This document shows, piece by piece, positions 30,233 to 37,551 of a stretch of DNA of 57,468 bases (position 1 is its first letter; the number at the start of each line of letters is the position of its first letter). The notes beneath the pieces are model-generated. The model had not been told where the DNA came from, ran no database searches, and was given only the letters and a program-made list of their open reading frames with translations. The DNA comes from a virus: the IMG/VR virus record IMGVR_UViG_3300023276_000855, positions 1 to 57,468 of that record; one strand, 5' to 3'. The translations under genes and the position numbers were made by a program.

Positions 30233-30574
30233 CTAAAAAGGGAGTTGATCGAGGTTATTTATTTCCCAGTCGTTAATCCCTCGACCATTGAAGCTTAGAT
30301 TTGGTTGTATATAGATTGGAAATCTTTGTTCAGTTTTTCCGTCAACTATCTTATATTTTTGTTTAAGATAATGTCCCAACTTTCTATGAGAATAAGATTC
30401 TCCACACCCATAACAATATGCTCTCCCTTCACTAACTCTTAATGAGGGTGTTCTTTCGATATGATTACAACATAAAATGTAAATGTCATTTGCTACATGA
30501 TATCCTATAGAATGTGGCGTATTATAGAATCCTGATCTAGTCTTAGATATAGTATACTTTTTAAGAAATTTCAT
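30233..30574 (-). CDS. CHC2 zinc-finger (primase-type) protein with SSB-like tail
   Basis: 113 aa; ATG 30574 preferred over 30601. Residues about 36-60 read CCNHIERTPSLRVSEGRAYCYGCGES, the Cys-x-x-His ... Cys-x-x-Cys with Thr-Pro-Ser of the DnaG-type primase zinc-binding domain, here without primase or helicase domains. The protein ends Leu-Asp-Gln-Leu-Pro-Phe, like the tip of single-stranded DNA-binding proteins. Could act in primer synthesis regulation or recruit replication proteins. Located between the structured RNA and the tRNA cluster. Confidence 0.65.
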   Translation of the reverse strand: MKFLKKYTISKTRSGFYNTPHSIGYHVANDIYILCCNHIERTPSLRVSEGRAYCYGCGESYSHRKLGHYLKQKYKIVDGKTEQRFPIYIQPNLSFNGRGINDWEINNLDQLPF

Positions 30575-30617
30575 GACGGATACTACCACCTCGACAATCA
30601 AGTGTCAAGGATTTAAA

Positions 30618-30691
30618 TGGAAACCTCGCTCAGAATCGAACTGAGAATTATGGAGTCAAATTCCATTGTTTTTCCGTTAAACTACAAGGCT
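30618..30691 (-). tRNA. tRNA-Gln(UUG)
   Basis: Complete cloverleaf: 7-bp acceptor (AGCCTTG/CGAGGTT with wobbles), D-stem GTTT/AAAC, anticodon loop ATTTGAC with anticodon TTG, T-arm CTCAG-TTCGATT-CTGAG, and encoded CCA. Confidence 0.9.
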
Positions 30692-30701
30692 ATTTATTAA
30701 T

Positions 30702-30792
30702 TGGCGAAAAGAAGAGGGTTCGAACCCCAAGGCATATTATACCTCCCTTTGATTAGCAATCAATGACAAACACCAAGTCTGCATTTCTTTCC
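30702..30792 (-). tRNA. tRNA-Ser(GCU)
   Basis: Class II tRNA: acceptor GGAAAGA/TCTTTTC, anticodon loop TTGCTAA (anticodon GCT), long variable arm AGGTAT...ATGCCT, T-loop TTCGAAC, discriminator G, encoded CCA. Confidence 0.9.
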
Positions 30793-30801
30793 TTATATTG
30801 T

Positions 30802-30890
30802 TGGAAGAAGGCGGGGCTACGATTCCCAAGGCATATCATACCTCCATCTGGTTTCAAAGCAGAGACAACCACTAAGTTGCATCACCTTCC
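30802..30890 (-). tRNA. tRNA-Ser(UGA)
   Basis: Class II: acceptor GGAAGGT/GCCTTCT, loop TTTGAAA (anticodon TGA, reads UCN), long variable arm, encoded CCA. The T-loop (ATCGTAG) deviates from TTCRA and the closing anticodon pair is a C-C mismatch. Confidence 0.85.
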
Positions 30891-30909
30891 ATTTTATTTA
30901 TATTAGTTG

Positions 30910-30980
30910 AGATGCTGGTGAGAATCGAACTCACTTACATGGGTTTGCAATCCATTGTATAACCATTCTACCACAGCATC
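30910..30980 (-). tRNA. tRNA-Cys(GCA)
   Basis: Acceptor GATGCTG/CAGCATC, anticodon loop TTGCAAA (GCA), T-arm GTGAG-TTCGATT-CTCAC, discriminator U as expected for Cys. CCA is not encoded. Confidence 0.9.
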
Positions 30981-30985
30981 TTTAT

Positions 30986-31074
30986 TGGCGAAATATAGAG
31001 GTCTTGATCCCCAAGGCTATAAAACCTCCATCTAATTTCCAATTAGAGATAGTCACTTAACTATTTTATATTTC
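30986..31074 (-). tRNA. tRNA-Ser(GGA)
   Basis: Class II: perfect acceptor GAAATAT/ATATTTC, anticodon stem TCTAA/TTAGA around TTGGAAA (anticodon GGA), long variable arm, encoded CCA with discriminator G. Confidence 0.9.
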
Positions 31075-31077
31075 TTT

Positions 31078-31151
31078 TGGCAAGTTGTCTCAGGTTCGAA
31101 CTGAGGATAAAAGTTTTGGAGACTTTTGTGTTACCGCTACACTAACAACTT
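31078..31151 (-). tRNA. tRNA-Trp(CCA)
   Basis: Perfect acceptor AAGTTGT/ACAACTT, D-stem GTGT/ACAC, anticodon loop CTCCAAA (anticodon CCA), T-arm CTCAG-TTCGAAC-CTGAG, discriminator G, encoded CCA. Position 24 is A (pairing U11), the base that in Escherichia coli turns tRNA-Trp into a UGA suppressor. Confidence 0.95.
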
Positions 31152-31159
31152 AATTTGTA

Positions 31160-31327
31160 TTATTCTTCTGGACAGTACCATTCCATAGCCATATCATACT
31201 CATAATCAGCAAGAGCTTTCTCTGCATCAGATTTTGTATCATATGGATAGCTAGTAGTTCCTTTACTATCCCAAAAATACCATTGGTCGTTGATTAGTTC
31301 TACTGTAAATTTTTTACCTTTTTTCAT
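31160..31327 (-). CDS. Small protein encoded within the tRNA cluster, 55 aa
   Basis: Begins MKKGKKFTVELINDQWYFW and ends in an acidic, aromatic tail (YDMAMEWYCPEE). The YFWDSKGTTSYPY pattern and following helix (SDAEKALADYEY) look like a real small alpha/beta protein. It is flanked by tRNA-Trp and tRNA-Tyr on the same strand, so transcript processing of the tRNAs would trim its mRNA. Function unknown. Confidence 0.6.
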   Translation of the reverse strand: MKKGKKFTVELINDQWYFWDSKGTTSYPYDTKSDAEKALADYEYDMAMEWYCPEE

Positions 31328-31355
31328 TTCTCTATTTTATTTTATTATTTGTTGA

Positions 31356-31441
31356 TGGTGTGCAGGGTGGAACTCGAATCCACATGCCGATAAAGGAGTA
31401 ATTTTACAGATTACCGAGCCAACCAATTGCTCAACCCACAC
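31356..31441 (-). tRNA. tRNA-Tyr(GUA)
   Basis: Class II tRNA with acceptor GTGTGGG/CCTGCAC, D-stem GAGC/GCTC, perfect anticodon stem GTAAT/ATTAC around CTGTAAA (GTA), long variable arm, discriminator A, encoded CCA. Confidence 0.9.
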
Positions 31442-31456
31442 ATTATTTTTTGCAAT

Positions 31457-31485
31457 AAAAAAGCCCAGTTTGTTTAGAACTGGGC
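31457..31485 (-). terminator. Intrinsic terminator upstream of tRNA-Tyr
   Basis: On the minus strand: GCCCAGTT-CTAAACA-AACTGGGC followed by TTTTTT. It separates the two CAU tRNAs from the rest of the cluster, implying a separate promoter for the latter. Confidence 0.85.
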
Positions 31486-31677
31486 GACGAATTATTGCTT
31501 TGTTATATACACATTAATCTATCACCTCAGACTTGAGGAGCATTGCGACCATTGATATGTATAACTGTTTGTCATTGTTCTTATTTAGTGTTTATTGATT
31601 CATTATTAATCATTTAGTTATCAAATTACTTTGATATGCAGCAACCACTACGTGCAAGTAGATTAATGTCGGTTGCC
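31486..31677 (-). other. Hairpin-rich spacer in the tRNA cluster
   Basis: No clear gene. On the minus strand it holds GCAACC...GGTTGC enclosing CTAC...GTAG (about 31640-31676), ATCAAA-GTAA-TTTGAT, and CCTCA...TGAGG. A CTAAATA late promoter at 31582-31588 precedes a 17-codon open frame (31522-31575), which I do not call as a gene. Confidence 0.5.
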
Positions 31678-31753
31678 TTACGGAGGAAGAAGTCGAATCT
31701 TCAACGATTATTGCTTATGAGACAATTTCAGCACCACTACTGACTGCTCCGTG
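31678..31753 (-). tRNA. tRNA with CAU anticodon, initiator-like mismatch
   Basis: Anticodon loop CTCATAA. Acceptor CACGGAG/CTCCGTA leaves a C1-A72 mismatch, a hallmark of bacterial initiator tRNA, but the three G-C pairs of the initiator anticodon stem are absent (ATTGT/GCAAT). T-arm GAAGA-TTCGACT-TCTTC. Could be Met or lysidine-modified Ile. CCA not encoded. Confidence 0.75.
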
Positions 31754-31883
31754 ATTTATATTGTTTTTGTTGGTTCTAGATGTTGTAATGTGATGGGCGA
31801 GCCACCTTTTGATACTCGTTAAAGTATCATTATCCGTTCTTTAGTTTGATTTAAGTAGTTTAATAATTGCTGTTCACATCTAA

Positions 31884-31959
31884 TGGTAGAACAGGTGGGA
31901 TTCGAACCCACGATATTTAGCTTATGATGCTAATGGCTTAACCGCTTACCTACTGTTCA
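31884..31959 (-). tRNA. tRNA with CAU anticodon (Met or Ile2)
   Basis: Anticodon stem TTAGC/GCTAA around ATCATAA (CAT). Acceptor GAACAG/CTGTTC, closed or flanked by T-T. T-arm GTGGG-TTCGAAT-CCCAC, encoded CCA. Confidence 0.85.
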
Positions 31960-32018
31960 GTTTCTCTTAACTTCCTGTATTTAATCAGAAAATTCTGATT
32001 TGTCAAATTAAAAGTGAT

Positions 32019-32312
32019 TTAATCTTCAATTTTCTCAATAGACTCCTCAGAAGCCCAACCAACAACCATTTCATTTTCAAAGAAAGTTTCTTCTTCAATT
32101 AGATCATCAGTAACAAAAGCTATTGTAAATTCTGCCCATCTTTTCTTTTGACGGTTACTCCAAGGAGTTCTAAGTGATTTGATATAACCTTCTCTACCCG
32201 AAAATTCAGTTTTCTTCTTGGTGATAGTTACTCTGTCTCCAGCGTCCATATCATACCATCTCGGTTTTCTTGGTTTGTATGTAGATTTCTTCTTAATTGG
32301 TGTGCTTGTCAT
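32019..32312 (-). CDS. Basic protein with SH3/KOW-like segment, 97 aa
   Basis: A basic N-terminus (TPIKKKSTYKPRKPRWYDM), then GDRVTITKKKTEFSGREGYIKSL, the pattern of a KOW/SH3-like beta domain (GDxVxI ... GxxGxI), and an acidic C-terminus. KOW-like proteins bind RNA or ribosomal components, but there is no proof of this here. Confidence 0.6.
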   Translation of the reverse strand: MTSTPIKKKSTYKPRKPRWYDMDAGDRVTITKKKTEFSGREGYIKSLRTPWSNRQKKRWAEFTIAFVTDDLIEEETFFENEMVVGWASEESIEKIED

Positions 32313-32355
32313 TGGGAATATCCTAACTATTTAGCCTGATTAGTCAAGATCTTTC

Positions 32356-32730
32356 TCAGATAATGTCGATTCCGTTGCAGCGCATCCACCCAGCACGAAA
32401 CCCATCCTCGAAATTCTCTCTATTTGAGCCTTGTAAGCGGAAAGAGGTATCATCTTTATATTGGCGCAAGGCTTTTTCATAACCCTCTTCTTTATATAAT
32501 TGAACCATGTCCTTATAATTGTCTGCTACTAATCTCCCAGTCCCCTTATTATGGACGCTGAATGTAGTGTAGATTTTCTTGCTCTCAGGTAGAGTTACAT
32601 ATTCTACGATAAATGTCAAATCATCTTTATGATAATTCCATCGTTTAACATATCCTCCATCTAATTCTTCCACATCTCCCAAACAAGCATTGACCCAATC
32701 TAACTGCTCTTTCTCAATATTATCCTTCAT
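32356..32730 (-). CDS. Hypothetical protein, 124 aa
   Basis: Start at ATG 32730; the upstream in-frame TTG overlaps the previous stop. Acidic N-terminus, beta-rich middle (YVKRWNYHKDDLTFIVEYVTL), and a FEDGFRAGWMRC segment. No family recognised. Confidence 0.6.
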   Translation of the reverse strand: MKDNIEKEQLDWVNACLGDVEELDGGYVKRWNYHKDDLTFIVEYVTLPESKKIYTTFSVHNKGTGRLVADNYKDMVQLYKEEGYEKALRQYKDDTSFRLQGSNRENFEDGFRAGWMRCNGIDII

Positions 32731-32732
32731 AA

Positions 32733-33248
32733 TCAAATCTGTTTAAATGGTTCATCTAATAAGAGATCTACAAAGAATTTAATATCTTTATAACACTTAG
32801 ATTGTAGAGTGAAGTTGAATCTAGATGCAGCATCCGTTTTTATCCAATCCCTCAACCCTGTTCCTTTTTCTTTAGATCTAGCAGACCAATCACAAACCAT
32901 TTCTGCAATTTGCTCTCTACTCATATCCTTGATTCCGTTGACATGAAATTCTGGATGGTGATCGTTAGTCTTTCTATGTTGATCTACGGAACTAATAAGC
33001 TCTTTATCTTTAAAGTCTTTTTTGTGAAGATTATCAAACTCAATCCCAGTAAATTTGCTGGCATCGTGTATGGACGCTCTCTTTGCTAATTTCTGAGCTA
33101 ATGCTAATTCCCCAACATCACATAAACGTTTCCATAAAACTTCAGCAGTCTGTCTTACCAATGTAATATGATTCCAATGTAACTCTATTCGCTCTTTGAA
33201 TAGACGATTTTCTTCCTCGTTTAAAGGTGGTTTCTTTTCAGTATCCAT
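32733..33248 (-). CDS. DUF5662-like (HD-type) protein
   Basis: 171 aa with ATG 33248 (the longer frame begins with GTG inside a hairpin). The pattern RASIHDASKFTGIEF ... HRKTNDHHPEFHVNGIKDMS matches DUF5662, a phage/bacterial family with a His-Asp pair and a His-His-Pro-Glu motif that looks metal-binding. The enzymatic role is not known. Confidence 0.75.
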   Translation of the reverse strand: MDTEKKPPLNEEENRLFKERIELHWNHITLVRQTAEVLWKRLCDVGELALAQKLAKRASIHDASKFTGIEFDNLHKKDFKDKELISSVDQHRKTNDHHPEFHVNGIKDMSREQIAEMVCDWSARSKEKGTGLRDWIKTDAASRFNFTLQSKCYKDIKFFVDLLLDEPFKQI

Positions 33249-33257
33249 AACAAATTT

Positions 33258-33277
33258 GGAGGTCACGAATGACCTCC
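33258..33277 (-). terminator. Short hairpin before the DUF5662-like gene
   Basis: GGAGGTCA-TTCG-TGACCTCC on the minus strand: an 8-bp stem with a UUCG tetraloop. No T-run follows, so it may be a processing or stability element rather than a terminator. Confidence 0.5.
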
Positions 33278-33309
33278 TTATGTATCATTATTTAATTGTT
33301 TGGTGTTTA

Positions 33310-33744
33310 TTATTTAGAAAGTTCTTGTTTAACCATCGTAGATAATCTCTGTCCAGAGACAACCACACCACTCTCTTTAATATTATTCATAATTTTTCCC
33401 ATATCTTTCATGGATGTTGCATTAAAATGTCTAATCACTCCCTTAACCATCTCCCGAAGACCTAATTCATCAATTTCCTTTGGTAAGAATTCTTCTAGAA
33501 TAGATATTTCATATTTCTCTTTATCAGCTAGTTCAATACGACCAACATCACGAAATTGTTTCTCTGAGTCGTTTCCCTGCTTCACAAGCTTTCTGATGAC
33601 ATTGGGGTAGGCATCTCCTTCCACAGACGCGCCAGACTTCTCTAGGTTCGTCATAGCGGTCTTTGCTGCTCGTAGCGGAATCAATTTACTCTTATCCTTA
33701 GCCAACATTGCTTCTTTGATTGATTTTTCGATTTCCTGTTTCAT
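33310..33744 (-). CDS. GatB/YqeY-domain protein
   Basis: 144 aa, ATG 33744. MKQEIEKSIKEAMLAKDKSKLIPLRAAKTAMTNLE and the C-terminal MKDMGKIMNNIKESG...VSGQRLSTMVKQEL follow the YqeY family throughout, including its typical length. YqeY resembles the tail domain of GatB, which recognises tRNA; its place near the tRNA cluster is suggestive. Confidence 0.85.
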   Translation of the reverse strand: MKQEIEKSIKEAMLAKDKSKLIPLRAAKTAMTNLEKSGASVEGDAYPNVIRKLVKQGNDSEKQFRDVGRIELADKEKYEISILEEFLPKEIDELGLREMVKGVIRHFNATSMKDMGKIMNNIKESGVVVSGQRLSTMVKQELSK

Positions 33745-33823
33745 TTCGACCAAGGTTTATCACTTGGGATCGGAACTGTCAATAACTTCTTGACTATTTC
33801 GGGATTTTTGTTAAATTTCCTAC

Positions 33824-34012
33824 ATGAGCGAAGAGATAACATATTGGTGGGTGGAATTCCGAGAGTGGGATAAATGGTTTCGTCACGGAATGGATTATGA
33901 GGATGAAATAAAAGCTCTTAGAGCTGCGTCATATGCAGCATCCCATAATGGCGAAGAGTGTATTAGAGTCATGAAACAAGTCGGAGATAACCCTAAAGAG
34001 GAAGTATTATAG
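33824..34012 (+). CDS. Hypothetical protein, 62 aa
   Basis: WWVEFREWDKWFRHGMDYEDEIKALRAASYAASHNGEE reads as a strand followed by a helix. No family recognised. A divergent promoter region of about 80 bp separates it from the YqeY gene. Confidence 0.6.
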   Translation: MSEEITYWWVEFREWDKWFRHGMDYEDEIKALRAASYAASHNGEECIRVMKQVGDNPKEEVL

Positions 34013-34020
34013 TTAAATAC
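34013..34020 (+). promoter_or_regulatory. T4-like late promoter
   Basis: TTAAATAC, seven bases before the ATG at 34028. Confidence 0.6.
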
Positions 34021-34027
34021 ATACAGT

Positions 34028-34501
34028 ATGGACTTTAATGAATTACATGATGACATCATCCAAAACAGAACACAAAAGTTAATAAAAGAATCAATGAGAA
34101 ATGACGACACATTAAAACCTATATTAAGAGCATTGGCTACATATGGATATACGATAGTTCCAAAGAGGGATAGATTAGTTCCGATGAAAATGAAGGTCAA
34201 GAATCCTCGCAAACCTGATTATATGGAACTCGAAAATCTATTTAAAATGATGTATAATCGAGCACAAAATTTACCCGATGCACTATCATTCACTAATATG
34301 ACTAGAGATAATGATCATATTATGGAATTTGGTAAAGTAATTGATACTCTGGTGGAAACCAAAAAAACTGTTCCACGCGAATACATGAAACAGTTTATTA
34401 AATGGTCTTCTGGTATTTATAAACCAGCTATGCAAAAAGGTTTTCCTTATAATAAGTATAGAGATATTGTAGTCAATATGCGCAACTTAAATAAGAGATA
34501 A
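34028..34501 (+). CDS. Hypothetical late protein, 157 aa
   Basis: Basic and helical, with repeated Met and Arg residues (KRDRLVPMKMKVKNPRKPDY). The late promoter suggests a virion or assembly role. Ends at the stop of a convergent gene with no spacer. No family recognised. Confidence 0.6.
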   Translation: MDFNELHDDIIQNRTQKLIKESMRNDDTLKPILRALATYGYTIVPKRDRLVPMKMKVKNPRKPDYMELENLFKMMYNRAQNLPDALSFTNMTRDNDHIMEFGKVIDTLVETKKTVPREYMKQFIKWSSGIYKPAMQKGFPYNKYRDIVVNMRNLNKR

Positions 34502-34837
34502 TTAGTCAATAGTCACACTACCATCATCATTAACAGTATGGTCTTGTACTTTAGCAACTAATCCCATAATAACACCAAGTTCATTGTCGCGCTTACCTGT
34601 AAGTTCACCTGCTAGGAAAGCAACTGTGTTTGTGTTAAGTTCAAAAAGCTCCTGTGCATCTGTTCCTAGTGCATCAAGTACATCTTGGGGATTTTCATCT
34701 TCCCAAATTGCAGATAGACTAGATACAACTCCTTGAATCAGAGCGTCAGTGCTTTGCTTTGCAGAACGTTTAATTCTGTTTGCCTTCTGTTCAGCTTGTG
34801 TAAGCTCTTGTCTTGGTTGTTCGTTTAGTACGCTCAT
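34502..34837 (-). CDS. Hypothetical late protein, 111 aa
   Basis: Helical with NEQPRQELTQAEQKANRIKRS at the N-terminus and an acidic end. CTAAATA lies 7 bases before the start. It may be a small virion or tail-fibre-associated protein. No family recognised. Confidence 0.6.
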   Translation of the reverse strand: MSVLNEQPRQELTQAEQKANRIKRSAKQSTDALIQGVVSSLSAIWEDENPQDVLDALGTDAQELFELNTNTVAFLAGELTGKRDNELGVIMGLVAKVQDHTVNDDGSVTID

Positions 34838-34842
34838 AATAA

Positions 34843-35544
34843 TTATTTAGTAATTGTCGGCTTTAATTTGTGGCTACCGAATATGCCATAATGTGAATCG
34901 TCTTCTTCAACACTTTTAACAATGTTGTTAGGATCAATTTCAAAATTTGCTATTTCAAGGTGTGCAAATACCTTATTCATTGTCTGGACTGGCTTTGCTA
35001 CAAGATCGTCATACTCCACATACATAATCCTGCTGTCCTGTCCTTTGCGTTGTCGCTCATTAATTCTATTCAAGGCTAGACCAAGCGGTACATTATTCAT
35101 GAAATACTGCATTCTTGGTTCTAAGTTGATTGGAATGTTGCGTGTCTCTGGGTGTCCAATATTAGCTTGATAGATTTTCTCTAGGCTGGCTAGAATGTCA
35201 TCAACTGGTCTAACCATAGTAACCATTTTAGACTCTGGATATAGATTCCAAAGTAGTTCTCCATGCTCCAACCATCCTCTTGATTTATCTACAATAACTG
35301 GTTTATCAGTTAGTGCTTTGTAATACCCATCAATACCAGATCGCATAAACCCATCCATTGCATCTTTCATCAATGTTGGGTCTTGGCTTTTTACTTCTGC
35401 TAGTCCGAAATTAGCTAATGCTCCATAGCAATATTCTAAAGCTGGACTGGTTGCACTTGCATACACTTCGGGGTGTTGTCCTAAGAGTGCTTGCATAAGT
35501 TCGCTACCTGCTCTTGGTAGACTACTGTTGACGTGTAAGTTCAT
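34843..35544 (-). CDS. Sulfotransferase-family protein
   Basis: 233 aa. SSLPRAGSELMQALLGQHPEVYAS is the 5' phosphosulfate-binding loop of PAPS-dependent sulfotransferases, and MVRPVDDILASLEKIY the 3' phosphate-binding helix (Arg...Ser). Similar small sulfotransferases occur in T4-like marine phages, where the acceptor is unknown. Encoded next to the fibre gene with its own late promoter, it might modify a surface glycan or a virion protein. Confidence 0.85.
   Translation of the reverse strand: MNLHVNSSLPRAGSELMQALLGQHPEVYASATSPALEYCYGALANFGLAEVKSQDPTLMKDAMDGFMRSGIDGYYKALTDKPVIVDKSRGWLEHGELLWNLYPESKMVTMVRPVDDILASLEKIYQANIGHPETRNIPINLEPRMQYFMNNVPLGLALNRINERQRKGQDSRIMYVEYDDLVAKPVQTMNKVFAHLEIANFEIDPNNIVKSVEEDDSHYGIFGSHKLKPTITK
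34844..34850 (-). promoter_or_regulatory. T4-like late promoter
   Basis: CTAAATA on the minus strand, upstream of the start at 34837. Confidence 0.65.
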
Positions 35545-35549
35545 GTAAG

Positions 35550-35557
35550 TATTTATA
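35550..35557 (-). promoter_or_regulatory. T4-like late promoter
   Basis: TATAAATA on the minus strand (a perfect T4 late core), six bases upstream of the sulfotransferase start. Confidence 0.75.
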
Positions 35558-35583
35558 TATCTATTTTAATGTTACAAGCGGTT

Positions 35584-37539
35584 TTACACTAGGTTGCCTA
35601 ATGATAGAGTCTTAATAGTACCTGCATCATTGTAATCCATGTATACTGCAACTCCATCAACTCGGAAGGATTTCATCCCAACTGCTAATGTTCCATCAAC
35701 TTCATAACCTGCCGCCAATGCACTTGCTGTTGGTGCTGTTGCAGTGTCTTTGACTGTCTCTGCTACCATACCATCACCATGAATACGAACTGATCCACCA
35801 CGAACAGTGGTGCTTGACCAGTAACCATGCTCTTGACAGTTATTGATAGCTACTTGGATGCTTCTTCCTCCTGCTACTGAATAATCACCACTAACTGTAG
35901 AAGCTTTACCACTAGCTGTAGAATAATTACCACTAGCTGTAGAACCACTACCACTAGCTGTAGAATAAGTACCACTAGCTGTAGAACTATAACCACTAGC
36001 TGTAGAATAATTACCAATAGCTGTAGAATAATAACCACTAGCTGTAGAATAATTACCAATAGTTAAAGAACTTTGACCACTAGATGTGGAAAAAATACCA
36101 CTAGCTGTAGCACCAGCACCACTAGCTAAAGAATAATCACCACTAGCTACGGAACCATAACCACTAGCTGTAGAATAATTACCACTAGCTGTAGAAGCTT
36201 TACCACTAGCTACAGAATAATTTCCCCAAGCTTTTGAATCTTTACCACTAGCCACTGCATGGTCACCCTTTTCAACTGTTGGGTTTGCTGGGTTGTGTGT
36301 TACTGCGCCATCACCACTAGCTATAGAATGATAACCACTAGCTGTAGAAGCTTTACCACTAGCTGTAGAATGCTCACCGATTGCATCAGAACCACTACCA
36401 CTAGCTGTAGAATAAGTACCACTAGCTGTAGAACTATAACCACTAGCTGTAGAATAATTACCAATAGTTAAAGAACTTTGACCACTAGATGTGGAAAAAA
36501 TACCACTAGCTGTAGCACCAGCACCACTAGCTAAAGAATAATCACCACTAGCTACGGAACCATAACCACTAGCTGTAGAATAATTACCACTAGCTGTAGA
36601 AGCTTTACCACTAGCTACAGAATAATTTCCCCAAGCTTTTGAATCTTTACCACTAGCCACTGCATGGTCACCCTTTTCAACTGTTGGGTTTGCTGGGTTG
36701 TGTGTTACTGCGCCATCACCACTAGCTATAGAATGATAACCACTAGCTGTAGAAGCTTTACCACTAGCTGTAGAATAAACACCACTAGCTGTTGAGGCAC
36801 TACCACTAGCTGTAGATTCATCGCCAATAGCATTAGAACCCCAACCACTAGCTACAGAATGAAAACCACTGGCTGTGGAACCATTACCACTGGCTGTAGC
36901 ATAATTCTGACTAGCTGTAGAGCCAAGACCACTAGCTATAGAAGCAGTGCCACTAGCTGTACCACCGAATACTGACACACCATTATTAGTTGCGTCCCAT
37001 ACATCACCTGTGTTAGTGCCACTTGTGTTAGCTAGTCGATTCTCATCAGCGAGTGGATAAGATCTTTTTGCGGTGTTTAAACCTATGGCAGAGTTTTGTG
37101 TGGTCTGCTCCGATTGTAGATCACCTACATCGGTTCCAAGTTGCCCAATGTCCCCTTCGATGGCTGATAAATCTTGATCGCCTGTGTTAGTACCACTTTG
37201 ATTACTTAAATTTGTTTTTTCACTATCTGTGAATGCATTAGTGTTAGCATTATTTTCATAAGCTGTTTTGATTTGTGCGTCTGTTTGATCACCAGTAGCA
37301 CCAGATTCAATGGTGTCTAGTTTGGTCTTATCCCCATCTTGAAATGCACCTTCTGAAGGCTTTACTTGTAGTGCTGAGAGGTCTTGATCGCCTGTGTTAG
37401 TACCAGATTGATTAGCTACTACTGCGGTATTTGCAGAAACCTCTGATATAATAGTACCTAAATCAATACCCTCCCTAAACTCTTGTCGCTGAGATGCGCT
37501 TAGGGATGGAAGATATTCCGTTATGAAGAATTTGGACAT
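35584..37539 (-). CDS. Tail fibre / adhesin with YadA-head-like repeats
   Basis: 651 aa. An N-terminal part with QSGTNTGDQDLS repeats (residues about 43-200) is typical of phage fibre shafts. Residues about 200-560 consist of about 30 seven-residue-step repeats of the type 'Ser-x-Ala-Ser-Gly-x-Tyr', the left-handed beta-roll of YadA/Hia head domains, which form trimeric host-binding surfaces. The C-terminus (SVRIHGDGMV...VDGVAVYMDYNDAGTIKTLSLGNL) is likely the trimerisation tip. A block of about 340 bp is duplicated almost exactly within the gene. Late promoter CTAAATA upstream. Confidence 0.85.
   Translation of the reverse strand: MSKFFITEYLPSLSASQRQEFREGIDLGTIISEVSANTAVVANQSGTNTGDQDLSALQVKPSEGAFQDGDKTKLDTIESGATGDQTDAQIKTAYENNANTNAFTDSEKTNLSNQSGTNTGDQDLSAIEGDIGQLGTDVGDLQSEQTTQNSAIGLNTAKRSYPLADENRLANTSGTNTGDVWDATNNGVSVFGGTASGTASIASGLGSTASQNYATASGNGSTASGFHSVASGWGSNAIGDESTASGSASTASGVYSTASGKASTASGYHSIASGDGAVTHNPANPTVEKGDHAVASGKDSKAWGNYSVASGKASTASGNYSTASGYGSVASGDYSLASGAGATASGIFSTSSGQSSLTIGNYSTASGYSSTASGTYSTASGSGSDAIGEHSTASGKASTASGYHSIASGDGAVTHNPANPTVEKGDHAVASGKDSKAWGNYSVASGKASTASGNYSTASGYGSVASGDYSLASGAGATASGIFSTSSGQSSLTIGNYSTASGYYSTAIGNYSTASGYSSTASGTYSTASGSGSTASGNYSTASGKASTVSGDYSVAGGRSIQVAINNCQEHGYWSSTTVRGGSVRIHGDGMVAETVKDTATAPTASALAAGYEVDGTLAVGMKSFRVDGVAVYMDYNDAGTIKTLSLGNLV
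36031..36371. repeat. Intragenic direct repeat, copy 1
   Basis: Nearly identical to 36436-36776, offset 405 bp (135 codons, in frame). Recombination between copies would remove or add 135 residues without a frameshift. Confidence 0.85.
36436..36776. repeat. Intragenic direct repeat, copy 2
   Basis: Second copy of the 36031-36371 block. Both include the distinctive non-repeat insert with THNPANPTVEKGDHAVASG. Confidence 0.85.
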
Positions 37540-37544
37540 GCATA

Positions 37545-37551
37545 TATTTAG
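37545..37551 (-). promoter_or_regulatory. T4-like late promoter
   Basis: CTAAATA on the minus strand, 5 bases before the fibre gene start. Confidence 0.65.

Noticed and set aside
31810-31829. Additional tRNA between the two CAU tRNAs
   Set aside because: TGATACT...AGTATCA forms a simple hairpin; no T-arm or acceptor stem can be built around it.
35584-37539. Open frames on the plus strand and in another minus frame inside the fibre gene
   Set aside because: They are shadows of the Ser-Ala-Ser-Gly repeats.
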